Shown here piece after piece: positions 11,117 to 23,472 of a DNA stretch of 64,000 nucleotides. The notes under the pieces are model-generated. The model worked only from the letters and a program-made list of their open reading frames with translations, made no database searches and was not told where the DNA came from. The stretch's first letter is position 1; each line of letters begins with the position of its first letter. This stretch comes from Cyrtodaria siliqua. Its lineage: Eukaryota > Mollusca > Bivalvia > Adapedonta > Hiatellidae. A program made the translations under genes and the position numbers. Location: contig JAWPHD010005600.1 of the NCBI GenBank assembly GCA_037043455.1, positions 96,084-160,083 of the forward strand. Direction: 5' to 3'.

Positions 11117-11206
11117 ACAGAAGACAATGACAATGGAAACTGAACAGTCAGAACAAATGGAGGAGGTTCCTGTGTTCCAGTTCCAGAATAATAACCTCAG
11201 CAACAG
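11117..11206 (+). CDS. TSSC4: TSSC4 exon 1 (first coding exon)
   Basis: The acceptor tttattttcag precedes 11117 and the donor caacag|gtgcat follows 11206. Two ATGs lie in frame at 11127 and 11133. The second has the stronger context (A at -3, G at +4); I annotate the first by convention. It encodes 26 residues plus two bases, ending in 'VFQFQNNNLSN', which aligns with the 'PFHL...TFSQ' region of human TSSC4. The acceptor implies at least one upstream non-coding exon, not located. Confidence 0.85.
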
Positions 11207-14200
11207 GTGCATGTTTCTTGTTGGCTGTACAGTACAGTATTTCATTTAATTTTTAAATAATTACATTTTGATTCATATTAATATTTGGCATTGATTGCCA
11301 TTGTGTTTCACGTCTTGTCCAACATAGTTTATTTATGGAAACTGACTGCATCACCATCTTTCAAAGATTATATGCAGTTACGTAATGTATTATTTAGAAC
11401 AACAACCTTGATAATGTGCTTCAGTTTCATATGAAAAGTGCATCTATACATTAAATTAAGCCTCATGTTACCTTCAGTTCAATTATTCTTTATGAAAGTG
11501 GTATGGAAAACGCAATGACTCTGTTTTTCTTTGCTAAATCATAGATGTTATTTTAAATGGGGTTATAAATATAAATCAGATGAATTGTACATCGATCACA
11601 TTACAAGAATTTATAAGAGTTTAAAGCATCGTATGAATTATTATTATTATACAGCAAAAACTAGACGACTCGGCAGACTCGTTTAGTTTTCCGGACTATT
11701 TCATTAACAGTAATTAAATCTTACAGATCATGGGGCCTGGCTAAGTGCATATGCATACTGAATGTGAAACTGAAACACATAATATAGGGTTTTAACCAGG
11801 GTTTCCTCGGAAAACCTGGTTATTCAGTGATTTTGTTACCTGCGTGTCCTGTTTCCAGGACTCATAATATTTGTTAGGGACTCACAATTAAAAATATGTG
11901 CATCCACAGGAGCATAGAAATACCATCGAGGATTCCCGTATTTATATTTATAATGGCGTGCACCTATTTTCCATATCACTGTTTCTTTTTAAAATGTTGT
12001 GGTATGTCTCCCAGCAATAGAAAGCCAGTCAACCAATAGTTATTATAATCAAGGTTGCACAAGTTCTTTAATTTTAGTGATTCGATCTTTCGGTTTGTTT
12101 TGACAGACGAGCACATGTTCTTCCGGTAAATGCTGAGCATTTACAGAGAACCGATAAAATTTCACAAAAGAAAATATGTAAGAATGATGAAATAGACTGA
12201 TCTTAAGTACATCTACAGAAGATTCGGTTGATCTGGGGTTGTTTTGCTGTTGCTCTTTCTAAATGTTTGAAAATCAGCAAAAGTAGTAAATTCAGACGGT
12301 ATATATTTCGGACAACATTTAAAGAGGCACTACCTATATCTACGCGATTTTTAATGTAAAATATTAGATACTCAATATTGCTGCATTTATATGTATACAA
12401 AGCTATTTTATGAGTATTCTAAAAAGAAACATGGTTCTTATTCCAGTTCTGTAAATTATTAACTATGATCAAAACAATATCTTGAATAAAATGCTGCCCA
12501 GCCGTTTATTCCTGCCGGAGAACTACGAGTTTTTACGATTTTCTCGGACATGCGCAATGCGATTACAAACTATTCGGCGCAGTTCCGATAGCAAACGAAT
12601 CGATCGGAACTCTTCGCTAATCTGACGAGGTAGTTCCGATTGCAAACGAATAAGATCGGAAAATCTCCGCAATCGACTTGTCTAAAACAATTACGAATAC
12701 AATTTCAAAAATCCGATCTTTTCAATCCTGTTTTTCCCCAGCAAAACGCATATTACATTGGGTGAAATTATTGCCATTTACCTTTTACATAGTCCTCTTT
12801 ATAATTAAGTAAAGTTTATATCAATTGGTGGACAAAAAGATATAGGTAGAGCCTCTTTAATGTGAAACACATAAGGTCCTTTTGGTTTTTAAAATTATGG
12901 AACTACCAATATTAAAAACCACCCAATTGAGGAAATATTTAGGTATTGTCAAAAACAAATGTGATTCACAACGGGACTAGAATTTTTTCCAAAGGACTCT
13001 TAAATCTTGAAGGCAGTGAGTCCCAGGACTCGTAACACAGTTGTAAAAAAATCACTGGTCATTAGATTGGCTATGTTGTTTGGCGTGCGGGCGGCATCTT
13101 ACTCTTAGTTTTTGCTCAATTACTTTTGTTGGAAATGAGGTAATGCGATTAAACTTGCAGGGTAGGTAGCTTATATGAAAAGAAAGCTTGGGATTGCATT
13201 TGGGGTCACTGGGGTCAAGGTCGCTGTTACTAAAAATAGAAAAACGATTTCCGCTCAATACCTTTTGTTTGGAATGAGGTATTGTGATGAAACTTGCAGG
13301 CTAGGTAGCCTATATGGAAAGGAATCTTGGGATTGAATTTGGGGTCAAGGTCAGTGTTACTTAAAATAGAAAAACGATTTGTGCTCAATTACTTAAGTAT
13401 GAGATCTTAGAATGAAACTTGCTTTGTAGGTAGCTTATAAAATATCAAAAGGAAGATTGGGATTGCATTTGGGGTCACTGGGATCAAGGTCAAGGTCACT
13501 GTAACTAAAAATAGAAAAACAGATTCTGCTCAATAACTTCAGTTGGCAATGAGATATTGGAACAAAACTTGCTATGTAGGTACCTTTTATGTAAAGGAAT
13601 CTTAGGATTGCATATGGGGTCACTGAGGTCAAGTTCAAGGTCAATGTAACTAAAATTAGAAAAACGGTTTCCGCTTGGAAAACATGGTTTTCGTGGAATT
13701 TCCACGTTTCTTGTATTCATATTGACACCCATAATTCGTCCAAATCGCCTCCAGTACCTTTGACACTATTACACACCATCTAGGTCATTTTCCTACTAAC
13801 TGGAATAAATCATTTCTGATATATACTCTACACAGACTAACCTCTGCATCTGCCTGCGATGCTCCAGGTTTCAATTTTAACACTTATTTACTTGCTAAAT
13901 GAAAGTAGATGTTTGCAGATTGCTAGTAGAAAATATTAGCACTTGCTCATTTTTGTAAGTAGTAAAAGAAACCCACTAAGTCTAAATCTACATTTGTTCA
14001 CTAAACATATTCATCAAACTTAGTAAAATAGGTGAATCGTAAGTATAATGATACATTATTACCTTGTTGCATCCAGCTGAGTGTTAAAATATCATTATTT
14101 ACATGTATAGCATTCCTGCTACAATGAATTTAAGGCTCTAAATTATTAATTAATGCAATTGTCTTGATTAAAATAACGTAGAAAATCTTGGTACTTGCTT

Positions 14201-17200
14201 TTTGTCTCGCCTTTTGAAAAAATGCGAGACATAGGTGCTGCTAATGTTGGCAGGCTCGACGGCATCAACATATTGTATTATAACTTTTTTGTCCTTGGGA
14301 GTAGAATGTTCAAATTTCATATATAACCTCCTGATCATTGCCCGTCTTAATGCCAATAACTTCCAGCCTGCAACTGACCGTGGGTCCGAGTCAAGGTCAC
14401 TTAAATACATGTACCATCGCCAAATTTTAACACAAATATTGACGGTACATGTATTTGAATGACCTTGACTCCGACAATGACCAGGAGGTTATATATGAAA
14501 TTTGAACATTCTTCTCCCAAGGACAAAAAAGTTATAATACAATATGTCAGCGTGAAAGTTTTGGTTAAAATTTGCGTTAAAATTTGCGTTAAAATGTTGG
14601 TTAAAGTTCTTATAACTTTGTTGTCCTTTGGAGTAGAGTGTTCAAATTTCATTTATAACTTCACTGGTTATTGTTCTTTTTATTCCAGTAACCAATTGAC
14701 CCTGTGTCAAGGTCAGTTAACTCTTAAATGCATCTACCGTCTCCAAAAAAAAACGTGTTATAAAAGTGCGTTAAATTATTATAACTTTCGTTAAATTATT
14801 ATAACTTTGTTGTTCTTTGGAGTAGAATGTTCACATTTCATATATAACCTCACTGGTCATTGTTTTTCTTATTTCAGCGACTTCCAGCTCTCCAACTGAC
14901 CCTTGGTCAAGGTCAGGGTCACTTTAATAAATGTATATTCTCCAAATTTCACATTGTTTTCGCAGCACTGCAGCAATGTACAGTGTTCAAAACCTCATAT
15001 ATTCTCATATATAAACTCACTGGACATTGTTCTTGTCCAGCCATAAACTCATTGTTCTTGTCCAGCCATATACTCTGTATAGCTTTCTTCTTATTTTAAG
15101 TGCATACACATTCCAATTTTCATGTGAGTTTTATAAAGTTTGACAGGAACTTAATTGCATTATCTTTTTTATGTAGCTACTGCAACAAGCTGGGTAATTT
15201 TATATCCTCCAGCAAAAGTTTATCAAAAGTGTGTAGCTTTGGAAGGTTAACTTTTTACTTTAATTCCAATCAGTGTAACATATATAAGGTTGTAAATAAT
15301 TTGGATAAAAATATGTTTAAACAAATAACAAATCTTTCTCTTATTGGCTCATTTATTAAATTCAAAAAATATCTAATTACAAATTCCCTTAAATACTGTC
15401 TTGATAGCATTTGCCATGGTGATTAGACTGTCAGATATAATTACCATTCTAACAGACTGCCAGATAATGAACTTCGATAAAAGCAACAGTTATTGTTACT
15501 ATTTATGGAAGTTTAAGAATTAATAACAATTGAGTAAAAATGTGTCTTTCATAGCAGTATAGAACAATATTACATTAATTATATGTACATTAATTATATG
15601 AATTGACATTTCCCCTGATAAGTGATAATTGAAGCAATTACAGTATACAGCCACCACATCACTGCGGCTTAATTTATTGTCTGCAGCTGGGTAATTTGAT
15701 ACTCCAGTAAAAGTTTATCTGTATTATAAATTCTCTTAAAGGTACACATGACAATCTGAACGTTTTAAAATCACAACGTCACACTAGTTTTTCTGCATAA
15801 TTTGTATTTGTTCAATCATTAATATTAATTACACTAAAATAAATATGAAGTAAATTAATTTACATATGAGTAACTGTCGATAATAATGCACCAATAATAT
15901 GTTCAACTTGTGGTAAAATCAGTGAGAAACATTGAAAACTTAATTTATCTATATGCAAGTAGGTTTAAGGTGAATATGATACTGGATATATAATTCTAAA
16001 CAATAATTGCAATGCTTCATAAACACTTAAAGATTGCCATATGTCCCTTTAAGATAATGAAATGAATTGAATGTATACAATTTGCCATTACCATTGTAAC
16101 ATACTGCCATGTTCTAAAACCAGCAACAGAATTACATTAATTAAAATATGAGCTGACATTTCTTGATAAAACATGATACATGCAGATTAATTAACATGTC
16201 AGTTCCTGAAACAATACAAGTTGACAAATTACTGCAATTTTACATCAAGTCCAATGTGTATTTTCTGCAGATAGCTATCAGGTATTAAAGGGAACTCGAG
16301 TACATCAGGCTTTGGGGCCTAATTTAAAACATAATAAAGTATAAAATTATAAATTTAAGCGTGAAGTAGTCCATAAATATAGATGGAACATTAACAGTTT
16401 CCTATAATACACAGTAACAAAAATTATAATTTACAATATCTTTAAGTCCATAGAGTACCGTATGCACTATGCATAATGTTCATTATAGACTGCCTAATCA
16501 ATAACGGTAATGATGTTGTCACATTCAGTTTTTAAATGTTTGACTCCTGATAATAAGTGCTAAACAAACAATTACTAAAAACCCTCGATTTTGTCAAGAT
16601 GAAGATCGCTTGAAACATGTATGTTGGACACGTCACTTTAAGCGAGACATCATGTTGCGCGCAACTCTTGTTTTAGCAAGTGGCTAAAAATATTTAATTT
16701 GATCCTTGTGCTCAAGTTATATATACGTATGGTATTTATAACATTTACCTTTTGATTCAAAGGTGCAAGGATGTATTTGGTTGCCTTGATGAGCTTGAAC
16801 TCAAACACAAAGCCTTTGAAAGAGTCCGATCAACAGAGGATTCAGAGTTGGACACAAGCTTGATTCATCAAGGTCCGAGTCAGGAAGACATGGAGACAAT
16901 TAACCCTGATCATCCTCAGTTCAAACATCCAGCTTCCTTTTCAGGTATTCTTTATGAATATTTATTGAGGATCTTACACGAGTACTCATTCATTATTGAA
17001 TTTGTTAAACAAATTGGCAATATGATATAATGTGAGGCTCTTGCCGAGCATTATATCATTTTTGCTAACGAGTTTAATAAATTCAATAATGGATGAGAAC
17101 GAATGATAGATTCTATTTATCACATAACTCACATATCGACTTTTATTGCATTTTGCCTGTCGCTTTAACAAGCGAAACCGACATAAACCGTGGGAATTGG

Positions 17201-20200
17201 ATCTTAGTCATTATCGATATTTTTTGGCAGCGCATACTAGCCTTATTTGCATGCTTATATAACTAGTGGTATATCGAAAATATAGAATGGTGTTATTCCA
17301 TTCCCACACCCTAAGTTATGAGATAACTGTATTGGTTAAAAAAATTAAGAAAACCATATCATATATAATCTATATGGATCGCACATGTTTAGTAGAAATA
17401 GCAAAATATGAAATTCTGAAATATTTAACTAAAACTTTTTTAAGATATTTAACTTTGGTAACCTGAGTTAATTTTCAGTTCGTGGATTTTGTTATGCATA
17501 ACTGGGGAACAAGTGAACACGAGAGCAATAATAGCAAAAAAAATAATTCTGTTTGATACTGGTATCTCTAGCAACGTGTACTATTCCATCATCTCAATCA
17601 CCTGAAAAATCTGCAATGCTATAATGTATATCATGGACATTGTAAAGCTTGTAGGTTATATTGTGGTGTTCCATGTTATGGAAGTTATTTTAGCTCCTGG
17701 TTGCTTGAAACTTTTAGGATTTTCAAAAGAACATAATTATGATGTTAGTTTCAAAACTGTTGTTTATTGTTTAGGAAGAGATTACCATAGCAACAAGAAG
17801 GGAGGGAGACACGGCCATGAAAGTGCAGGAAGCCACCAGCAGGACTTCAAAAAACCTAGGTATTCACGGCAAAATCTCATTAAAATGATATCCTAATTAC
17901 GCTTTAATACTCTCCGCAATAGGCTCTGATAACATTGCCTTGGAATGTCTTCATATCAATGAAAACTCGGTCAGGTTTGAAAACCACCAATATGAGATAA
18001 TAAATATCAGAGTTAATTTAAAAAAACTGCGATATTTTACCTTGTCAACACTCTAGCGCCTACAATTTTGCATCTGATCTTTATCAAACTTGGCCGGAGC
18101 CTTAATATGAATTTGAAAAACACCAGTATTGGACCAGTAACGGAGTTATGGCCTTGATTTTCTTAAATTTAATTTATTGTGCTTCATTGAGAGGATAAGG
18201 CCTTCATTTTTCATCTGATCTTTACCAGATTGTTAATTGTCAATGAAATGGGCCAAGTTTGAAAATCAGCTAGATCTGATTAATAATGACAGAGTTGTGG
18301 CCCTTGATTTATTGAAAATTGCTTACTATTTTGCTTTGTTAAATCTGTAGCTACATCATAACATGTACTTCATTTTTCATCTGATCTTTATCAAACTTGG
18401 AAAGATTGTTTATATCAACGAAAACTCTTAACAAGCTTGAAAATCAGCTAGATATGATTAGTAACGACAGAGTTTTGGCTCTTGAATTATTGAAAAATGT
18501 TTATTATTTAGTTTTGTTAAATCTGTAGCTTCTTCATTTTCGGCTGATCTTTATCAAACTTGTTCAGAATTTTAATATCAATAAAAGCTCAAACCAGTTT
18601 GAAAAGCAACCGTGTTTGATCTGACTCGTATCCATTCCTATCGCCCACACAAACATGTATACCCCACACTCTCCTCTCCCGCCCACATTTATCAGTTATC
18701 ACTGGCCTTTGAATTATTTAAAAATGTTTGTTAACACTCTAGCTCCTTTTTTAGCTCTACTGATCAGAGATCAGCAGAGCTTATGCCGTGGTGCGGCGTC
18801 CGTCGTCCGTCTGTCCGTAAACTTTTATTTGTAGCGACTTCACAGCTGAAACTACTGGATGGATATTCATGAAACTTTACAGAAATGTTGCCCATAAAGT
18901 CTAGTTGATCCTAGCAAAAATTCATGTTGATGTGAAATCCAAGATGGCCGCCAAAGCTAAAAATAGAGTTTTAAAATACAAGTTTGTAGCGACTTCTTCT
19001 TGAAAACTATAAGTGATATTGATATGGGCCTTTTTCTAAAATGATCAGCATGACATGATGTTGATCCTAGTCAAAAATCGTTTTGATTCAACGTTAAACA
19101 TGGCTGCCAGCGGCCATCTTTGTTTACATAGAGTTATATAGTAAAAACTTGTAGCGACTACTTCTCTGAAACTACTTGGCGGATTGTCATGAAACTTTAC
19201 AGGAATGTTGCTCTTGATGTCTAATTGATCCTAGAAAAATTTCAGGTCGGCCGGAAATTCAAGATGGCCGTCACAGCTAAAAATAGATTTTTAAAAAATA
19301 AGTTTGTAGCGACTACTTCTTGAAAACTATAAGTGATATTGATATGGGACTTTTTCTAAAATGATCAGCATTACATGATGTTGATCCTAGTCAAAAATCG
19401 TTTTGATTCAACGTTAAACATGGCTGCCAGCGGCCATCTTTGTTTACATAGAGTTATATAGTAAAAACTTGTAGCGACTACTCCTCTGAAACTACTTGGC
19501 GGATTGTCATGAAACTTTACAGGAATGTTACTCTTGATGTCTAATTGATCCTATCAAAATTTCAGGTCGGCCGGAAATTCAAGATGGCCGTCACAGCTAA
19601 AAATAGATTTTTAAAAAATAAGTTTGTAGCGACTACGTCTTGAAAACTATAAGTGATATTGATATGGGACTTTTTCTAAAATGATCAGCATGACATGATG
19701 TAGATCCTTGTGGAAAATTATTTTGATTCGACGTTAAACATGGCTGCCAGTGGCCATCTTTGGTTACATAGAGTTATATAGTAAAAACTTGTAGCGACTA
19801 CTTCTCTGAAACTACTTGACGGATGTTCATGAAACTTCACAGGAATGTTGCTCTTGATGTCTAGTTGATCCTAGAAAAATTTCAGGTCGGCCGGAAATTC
19901 AAGATGGCCGCCACAGCTAATAATAGATTTAAAATAAATAAGTTGTAGCGACTACTTCTTCAAAACAATAAGAGATAAAACTCCTAATCAATATTAATAA
20001 ATAATTAACTTGGAACACGAAATGTCATTTGCCAAGAATGTTCAACAAAGTGAAATATATTGATTAAAATCTTGTTGTGTTGCTTTTCCGCTGATCTTGC
20101 CATCCTTATTCAGAATATTGTTTTCAATAAAATAGTAAAAGCTCAGTAAGGTTTTTAAAAATTTAAGAGCATGGTTGCTTTGTTTTTCACTTGATTCCAC

Positions 20201-22619
20201 CAAATTTGTCAAACTAGATATAACTTCACTTTGTCAACGATATATTACTATGGACACCATGCAGCCAGTAGAGCAATACAGGCTCTCTTGAGCCTCTAGT
20301 TTCTTACCTCATTTATCATGAGTCAATTTTAGATGTGCATAAGATACACACAATGATATAAACACTATCAATTGTCACACACTGTAATATGTATTCCTAA
20401 TTTAATTAGGCCAAACTTAAAAAATATAATGTTTGCCCTTTCCCGACTGACCCAAAAAAAGGGCCCTACCCAAATATTTTTTCTCATTTTTAGACCTTTT
20501 TCCTTTTCTTCAAATGCCGCTAATAACAAAAGTATTTTTTTGCTACAAAAAAAAGTGTTTGCTTACCTACCGACCCAAATTTGAAAAAGGGTTGGGAAAG
20601 GGCAAACATAAATATTTTTATGTGACCGTAGGAGTAAAATAGGATGTCCACATTTGTATGTATGCTTATAATCCTTACTGCCTTGGCATTTTTAATGTTG
20701 TCACTAATTCACCTACAAAAAATGTTTTCATTATTGATTAAATAAAAGTTTTATGGTAATTAGACTAGACCGGAAGTTTATAGAAAAAAATGATTCTGAA
20801 AAATTTATTTATTTAATAACGACATTTACACATTTATAATGTATTTATTTATTAGATCACCTGAGCCAAAAGCTCAAGGTGATCTATTGGGATCACTCTT
20901 CATCCGTCATCCATCATTGTCATCCGTCCGTTGTCGTTGTTAACTTTTCTTCAAATGACCACCTCAGAAACCGCTTGGCCAATTTTGACCAAACTTCACA
21001 TGGATGATCCTTAGATGTATGCTTTTTAGATTTGTTAAAATGAGGTCAGCGCGACATCCAAGATGGCCGTCATTACCATATATGGTCGAAACCTTAACAA
21101 ATATTTTTCTCAAGAACCGCTGGACAGATGTCAACAGTTCAAATGGTGACCCTGGTGTCAAATTTGGCCCCGTCCCGGGGGTCACAGTTTTACATAGACT
21201 TATATAGGATTTTTTTAAAAAAAAAATCTTCTCTGTAACTACCAGAACCGGAGGTTTATTATATTGCATTTACTATACTCTTATGGTATTTTACCAAGTT
21301 TGTTCAAATGATGACACTGGGGTCACATTTGGCCCAACCTCAGGTGTCACATGTTTTACATAAACTTGTATAGGAAAAAACTGAAAAAAATCTTCTCTGA
21401 AACCACAAGGCAGCTCTCATATATGACATGTAGCCCTGGGGTCACATTTGGCCCTGTCCCAGGTGTTACACTCTAGCACCATCATTTTGTATTTGATCTT
21501 TACCAAACTTTTTCAGTGTCTTTATATCAATGTTGTTAACACAACAGAGGCCACATTTGTTGAACAATCTGAACCAAACTTGCACAGATTGTATATGACC
21601 ATAAAATTTCGAAGAGTTCGATAATGTGCCAGTACTCGGGTGATCGATTTAGGGCCATCTTGGCCCTCTTGTTTATTTATACACCTTGCAGTTCAGTCAT
21701 AAATGCAAATATGTGCATATGCATAATAGATGTTTTTATCTATTTATATTTGTCCTTCGGGACTCGTCATTAGGAAGAAAAAACAACACAAAACGGTTTT
21801 GATTTAAAAGTTAGCGAGATAATGCAATCATTTTCACCGGTTAATATATTCGCAATTTTATTAAATTTCCAAGACAAAGTGAAAATATTACCCACACAAA
21901 GTTGTCCCCGTGTACCATCTACATTTCAAGCTAGTGGTTTATTGCGGCTTTTTGCACTTTCAGTTTCTGAATATCTACAATTTACAATTGGTTGTAATTT
22001 CAGCCCACCACCAAATCCTGGACGTAGCAGACAGCCATACAGGGGCAGATTTGGGCGTGGTAGAGGTGTACCTGATTATAAACTCAACCCCGACAGATAT
22101 ACAGAATACTCCTTAGAAGATGTCGACACCAGCGACGCCTCAAACAAGCAGGCTGCCTTCCAGTTTCTACAGGAACGGAAGGCCCTTAGAGAAGGTGGAT
22201 TGAATGAAGAAATGGTTGATGTAGATTCACATGCCTGCTCAAAGGGACAGATCACGTTCAAAAGGCCCTCAAAAGACAAAAGCAGTGATAAACTTAAAAC
22301 TATCGAACTTGAAGGGCAATCTTCAAGTACGCAAAATGTGGCCTCAATTGACAAAATGGAAGCTGATGAAGAATTGGGGGATACTAACATTGAAATGGAT
22401 GAAATAGCTGGTGGACATAGTAAAAATGAAAGTAGAAGTGTGGAATCTATGGACATGGGAAAATTGAAGAGGAAGCTGGACGACGCGAATATTACAGACG
22501 ATAATGATGAGCCTGCAATAACAGTGTCTGGTGAGAAGCCTATTGGATTTAAGAGTAGAAAAGTGTCTAAAAGAAATATAAGATCTAGAGACAGGGGGGA
22601 TGATGAAAATAGTGACTGA
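11127..22619 (+). CDS. TSSC4: TSSC4 homologue (U5 snRNP assembly factor), four coding exons
   Basis: Joining 11127-11206, 16763-16944, 17775-17859 and 22004-22619 gives 963 bases, 320 residues, with all phases consistent (2, 1, 2) and GT-AG introns throughout. Recognition rests on features I know from vertebrate TSSC4 (about 330 aa): an 'SNRCKDVFGCLDELE' segment (residues 25-39), 'VPDYKLNPDRYTEYSLEDV' (138-156), 'GQITFKRP' in exon 4, and 'IGFKSRK' near the C terminus. An RGRFGRGRG patch sits at 131-137. Vertebrate TSSC4 is a nuclear protein that binds PRPF8 and SNRNP200 and helps U5 snRNP and tri-snRNP formation. The N terminus is shorter than in human; an upstream exon adding residues cannot be excluded, because the frame is open back to the acceptor. 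Introns of 5.6, 0.8 and 4.1 kb carry MITEs and arrays. Confidence 0.9.
11464..11710. repeat. dispersed repeat, copy 1 of 3
   Basis: The 'catgttaccttcagttcaattatt...ttgctaaatcata...agagtttaaagc...ctagacg...ttccggactatttcattaaca' block recurs, diverged, at about 24225-24500 and 49868-50110. It lies in TSSC4 intron 1. Non-coding. Confidence 0.7.
12323..12856. mobile_element. TTAA-flanked MITE, 534 bp
   Basis: The left end AGAGGCACTACCTATATCT and the inverse right end (agatataggtagagcctct) are flanked by TTAA on both sides (12319-12322 and 12857-12860). TTAA targets fit piggyBac-type elements. Inside, a G+C-richer block (12530-12690) carries repeated 'gttccgat(a/t)gcaaacgaat' phrases. It lies in TSSC4 intron 1. 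Confidence 0.75.
13055..13735. repeat. diverged tandem array, about 130-140 bp units
   Basis: About five units share 'aaaaacgatttccgctcaat', 'gaaacttgcaggctaggtagc' and 'ttgggattgcatttggggtcac'. The array ends at 13690-13715 with a perfect palindrome, CGTGGAATTTCCACG, followed by tttcttgt. An inverted copy of the family lies at about 55465-56250. Intron 1 of TSSC4. Confidence 0.8.
14200..15080. repeat. tandem and inverted repeat cluster
   Basis: The array opens with a hairpin (tctcgcc...gcgagaca, 14206-14231). Units share 'ataactttgttgtcctttggagtag' and 'gttcaaatttcatatataacctc' at about 14280, 14605, 14800 and 14880. One unit (14485-14545) is inverted, giving a foldback centred near 14435 with a 'tacatgta' core on each side. 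Open frames here are by-products. Confidence 0.75.
15740..16048. mobile_element. TTAA-flanked MITE, family shared with 37738-38027
   Basis: The ends AGGTACACATGACAATCT and AGATTGCCATATGTCCCT are inverted repeats, flanked by TTAA (15736-15739 and 16049-16052). Internal text (ttagtttttctgcataa, tttgttcaatcattaatatta, gcaccaataatat) matches the copy between the two astacin-like genes in opposite orientation. Confidence 0.8.
16053..16762. other. TSSC4 intron 1, 3' part; nothing else recognised
   Basis: AT-rich intronic sequence without a paired element or exon beyond the splice acceptor at 16762. Confidence 0.4.
16763..16944 (+). CDS. TSSC4: TSSC4 exon 2
   Basis: The acceptor ttgattcaaag precedes 16763 and the donor tcag|gtattc follows 16944. 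The first base completes the Arg codon begun in exon 1, giving 'RCKDVFGCLDELELKHKAF', the best-conserved N-terminal block. The remainder is acidic and polar ('SQEDMETINPDHPQFKHP') and probably disordered. Confidence 0.88.
17775..17859 (+). CDS. TSSC4: TSSC4 exon 3 (85 bp)
   Basis: The acceptor ttattgtttag precedes 17775 and the donor cctag|gtattc follows 17859. It encodes a basic, His/Gly-rich linker ('HSNKKGGRHGHESAGSHQQD') with no conserved motif. The call depends on exact phase agreement with exons 2 and 4 and on the strong splice sites. Confidence 0.78.
17900..18750. repeat. diverged tandem array, TSSC4 intron 3
   Basis: Repeated phrases 'ttttcatctgatctttatcaaacttg', 'atatcaat(g/a)aaa' and 'cagagttatggcccttgattt' recur roughly every 150-170 bases. 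The same phrases occur at 28640-28930 and 46690-47700, so this is one dispersed array family. Confidence 0.7.
18750..20302. repeat. 320 bp tandem array with hairpin ends, copy 1
   Basis: A head hairpin at 18753-18781 (AGCTCTACTGATC against GATCAGCAGAGCT) is followed by 'cgtccgtcgtccgtctgtccg', then units with an exact 320-base period (tggctgccag at 19101, 19421 and 19741). Units carry 'tgtagcgactac', 'catgaaactttacag' and 'attcaagatggccg'. The far end has a second hairpin (aggctctcttgagcct, 20280-20295). The same family sits at 30436-31671. Intron 3 of TSSC4. Confidence 0.85.
20430..20608. mobile_element. PIF/Harbinger-like MITE, 179 bp, TAA target
   Basis: Ends TGTTTGCCCTTTCCC and GGGAAAGGGCAAACA are exact inverses, flanked by TAA on both sides (20427-20429 and 20609-20611). 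'cgacccaaa' text occurs near the right end and 'gactgaccc' near the left. It lies in TSSC4 intron 3. Confidence 0.85.
20852..21672. repeat. hairpin-ended array, second family
   Basis: The head hairpin gatcacctgagc...gctcaaggtgatc (20856-20885) is directly preceded by TTAG, then 'catccgtccgttgtcgttgttaac'. Units share 'caaatggtgacc(c/a)tggtgtcaaatttggcccc' and 'cttctctgaaaccac'. The far end carries the hairpin agggccatcttggccct followed by cttgttt. It lies in TSSC4 intron 3 and shares phrases with 57780-59030. Confidence 0.75.
22004..22619 (+). CDS. TSSC4: TSSC4 exon 4 (terminal coding exon)
   Basis: The acceptor ggttgtaatttcag precedes 22004 and the stop TGA is at 22617-22619. It encodes 204 residues: a Pro/Arg/Gly-rich start, the diagnostic PDY...RYTEYSLEDV block, 'QAAFQFLQERKAL', 'CSKGQITFKRP', a long acidic Ser-rich region, and a basic C terminus. 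The frame is open upstream of the acceptor as far as 21822, but that part is intron. Confidence 0.92.
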
Positions 22620-22666
22620 ATAGTTCACGCTGGAAATTGACACATTTCTATCAAATCATGCAGAAA

Positions 22667-22672
22667 AATAAA
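22667..22672 (+). terminator. TSSC4 polyadenylation signal AATAAA
   Basis: AATAAA lies 48 bases after the TSSC4 stop codon, followed by a GT/T-rich stretch (gtgttttctggtggtttt), as expected for a short 3' UTR. Confidence 0.7.
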
Positions 22673-23335
22673 GTGTTTTCTGGTGGTTTTTAGGCAGAAA
22701 GGATCTTTGTACAATCTCAAATAATTACATTTTGAAGGCAAAACAAAAAGAGAGTTTTTTTTTATGTTCATTTTCGATGTGAAATATAAACTGCTGAGGA
22801 ATATGAAGATTCCCAACCCCTTTGAAACACTCCACCACCTAGTTATACAAACATTGCTTCAGAGAAAAATCAGCAATAAACTACATTCGTAAAAGGATGT
22901 TCCCAGCAATATATTTTGTGATGTAATTTGATATAAAGCTGAGTGATTGGGTGAACCAACACAAGACAGCCATTTGAGTCATTTGGCTATATTGCTTTGA
23001 CCGTATGAACTCTTTTCTGGAGCATGTCAAATGTGCAGTAGTTTCAGTATTATATAAATGCTTGTTGTTGCCCGTTGCAAACTTAGTTTTATAAGTCAGC
23101 TGCTATTAAACCATGTTATTGCTCTATCGAGAAAATAAAGGTTATAATATTGGTTTGCGGAATTATATTTGTTTATAATAGATGGGCACAATGTGACGTA
23201 CATTTATTACATGTACACTGATACAAAATAATTAAAAATTATAGTTGTAATTATTGTGCTTACAGTTTTATCTAGGTCACCCTTTTATTCTGCAAAGACT
23301 TTATAAAAAATGACAAGGTCTAACTCATAACCACA
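22673..23335. other. no gene seen downstream of TSSC4
   Basis: AT-rich sequence with no exon or element end recognised. It may include the end of the TSSC4 3' UTR. Confidence 0.4.
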
Positions 23336-23339
23336 TATG

Positions 23340-23472
23340 CAAACGTGGAAACGTGGCTCCATCGTAAATGGAGTGTCTACTTTAGAATTTGCAGCCTGGC
23401 ATGTTAATTCCTGTTAGGCGCCATATAAGCTTTCATGTGTTGGTGTGCCATAAAACCCAATTCATTTATAAA
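23340..23472 (+). mobile_element. SINE-like dispersed repeat, partial copy
   Basis: Shares 'cgtggctccatcgtaaatggagtgtctac', 'tagaatttgcag' and 'ggcgccatata...gtgttggtgtgcc(a/g)taaaaccc' with copies at 29700-29905, 58205-58510 (inverted) and 60345-60705. This copy has lost the middle part present in the others. Confidence 0.7.

Noticed and set aside
21822..22003. N-terminal extension of the TSSC4 terminal exon frame
   Set aside because: It precedes a strong acceptor (gttgtaatttcag), and the phase fits the upstream exon exactly at 22004.
22076..22456. 126-codon minus-strand frame
   Set aside because: Antisense of TSSC4 exon 4; Ser-rich only because the sense strand is acidic.
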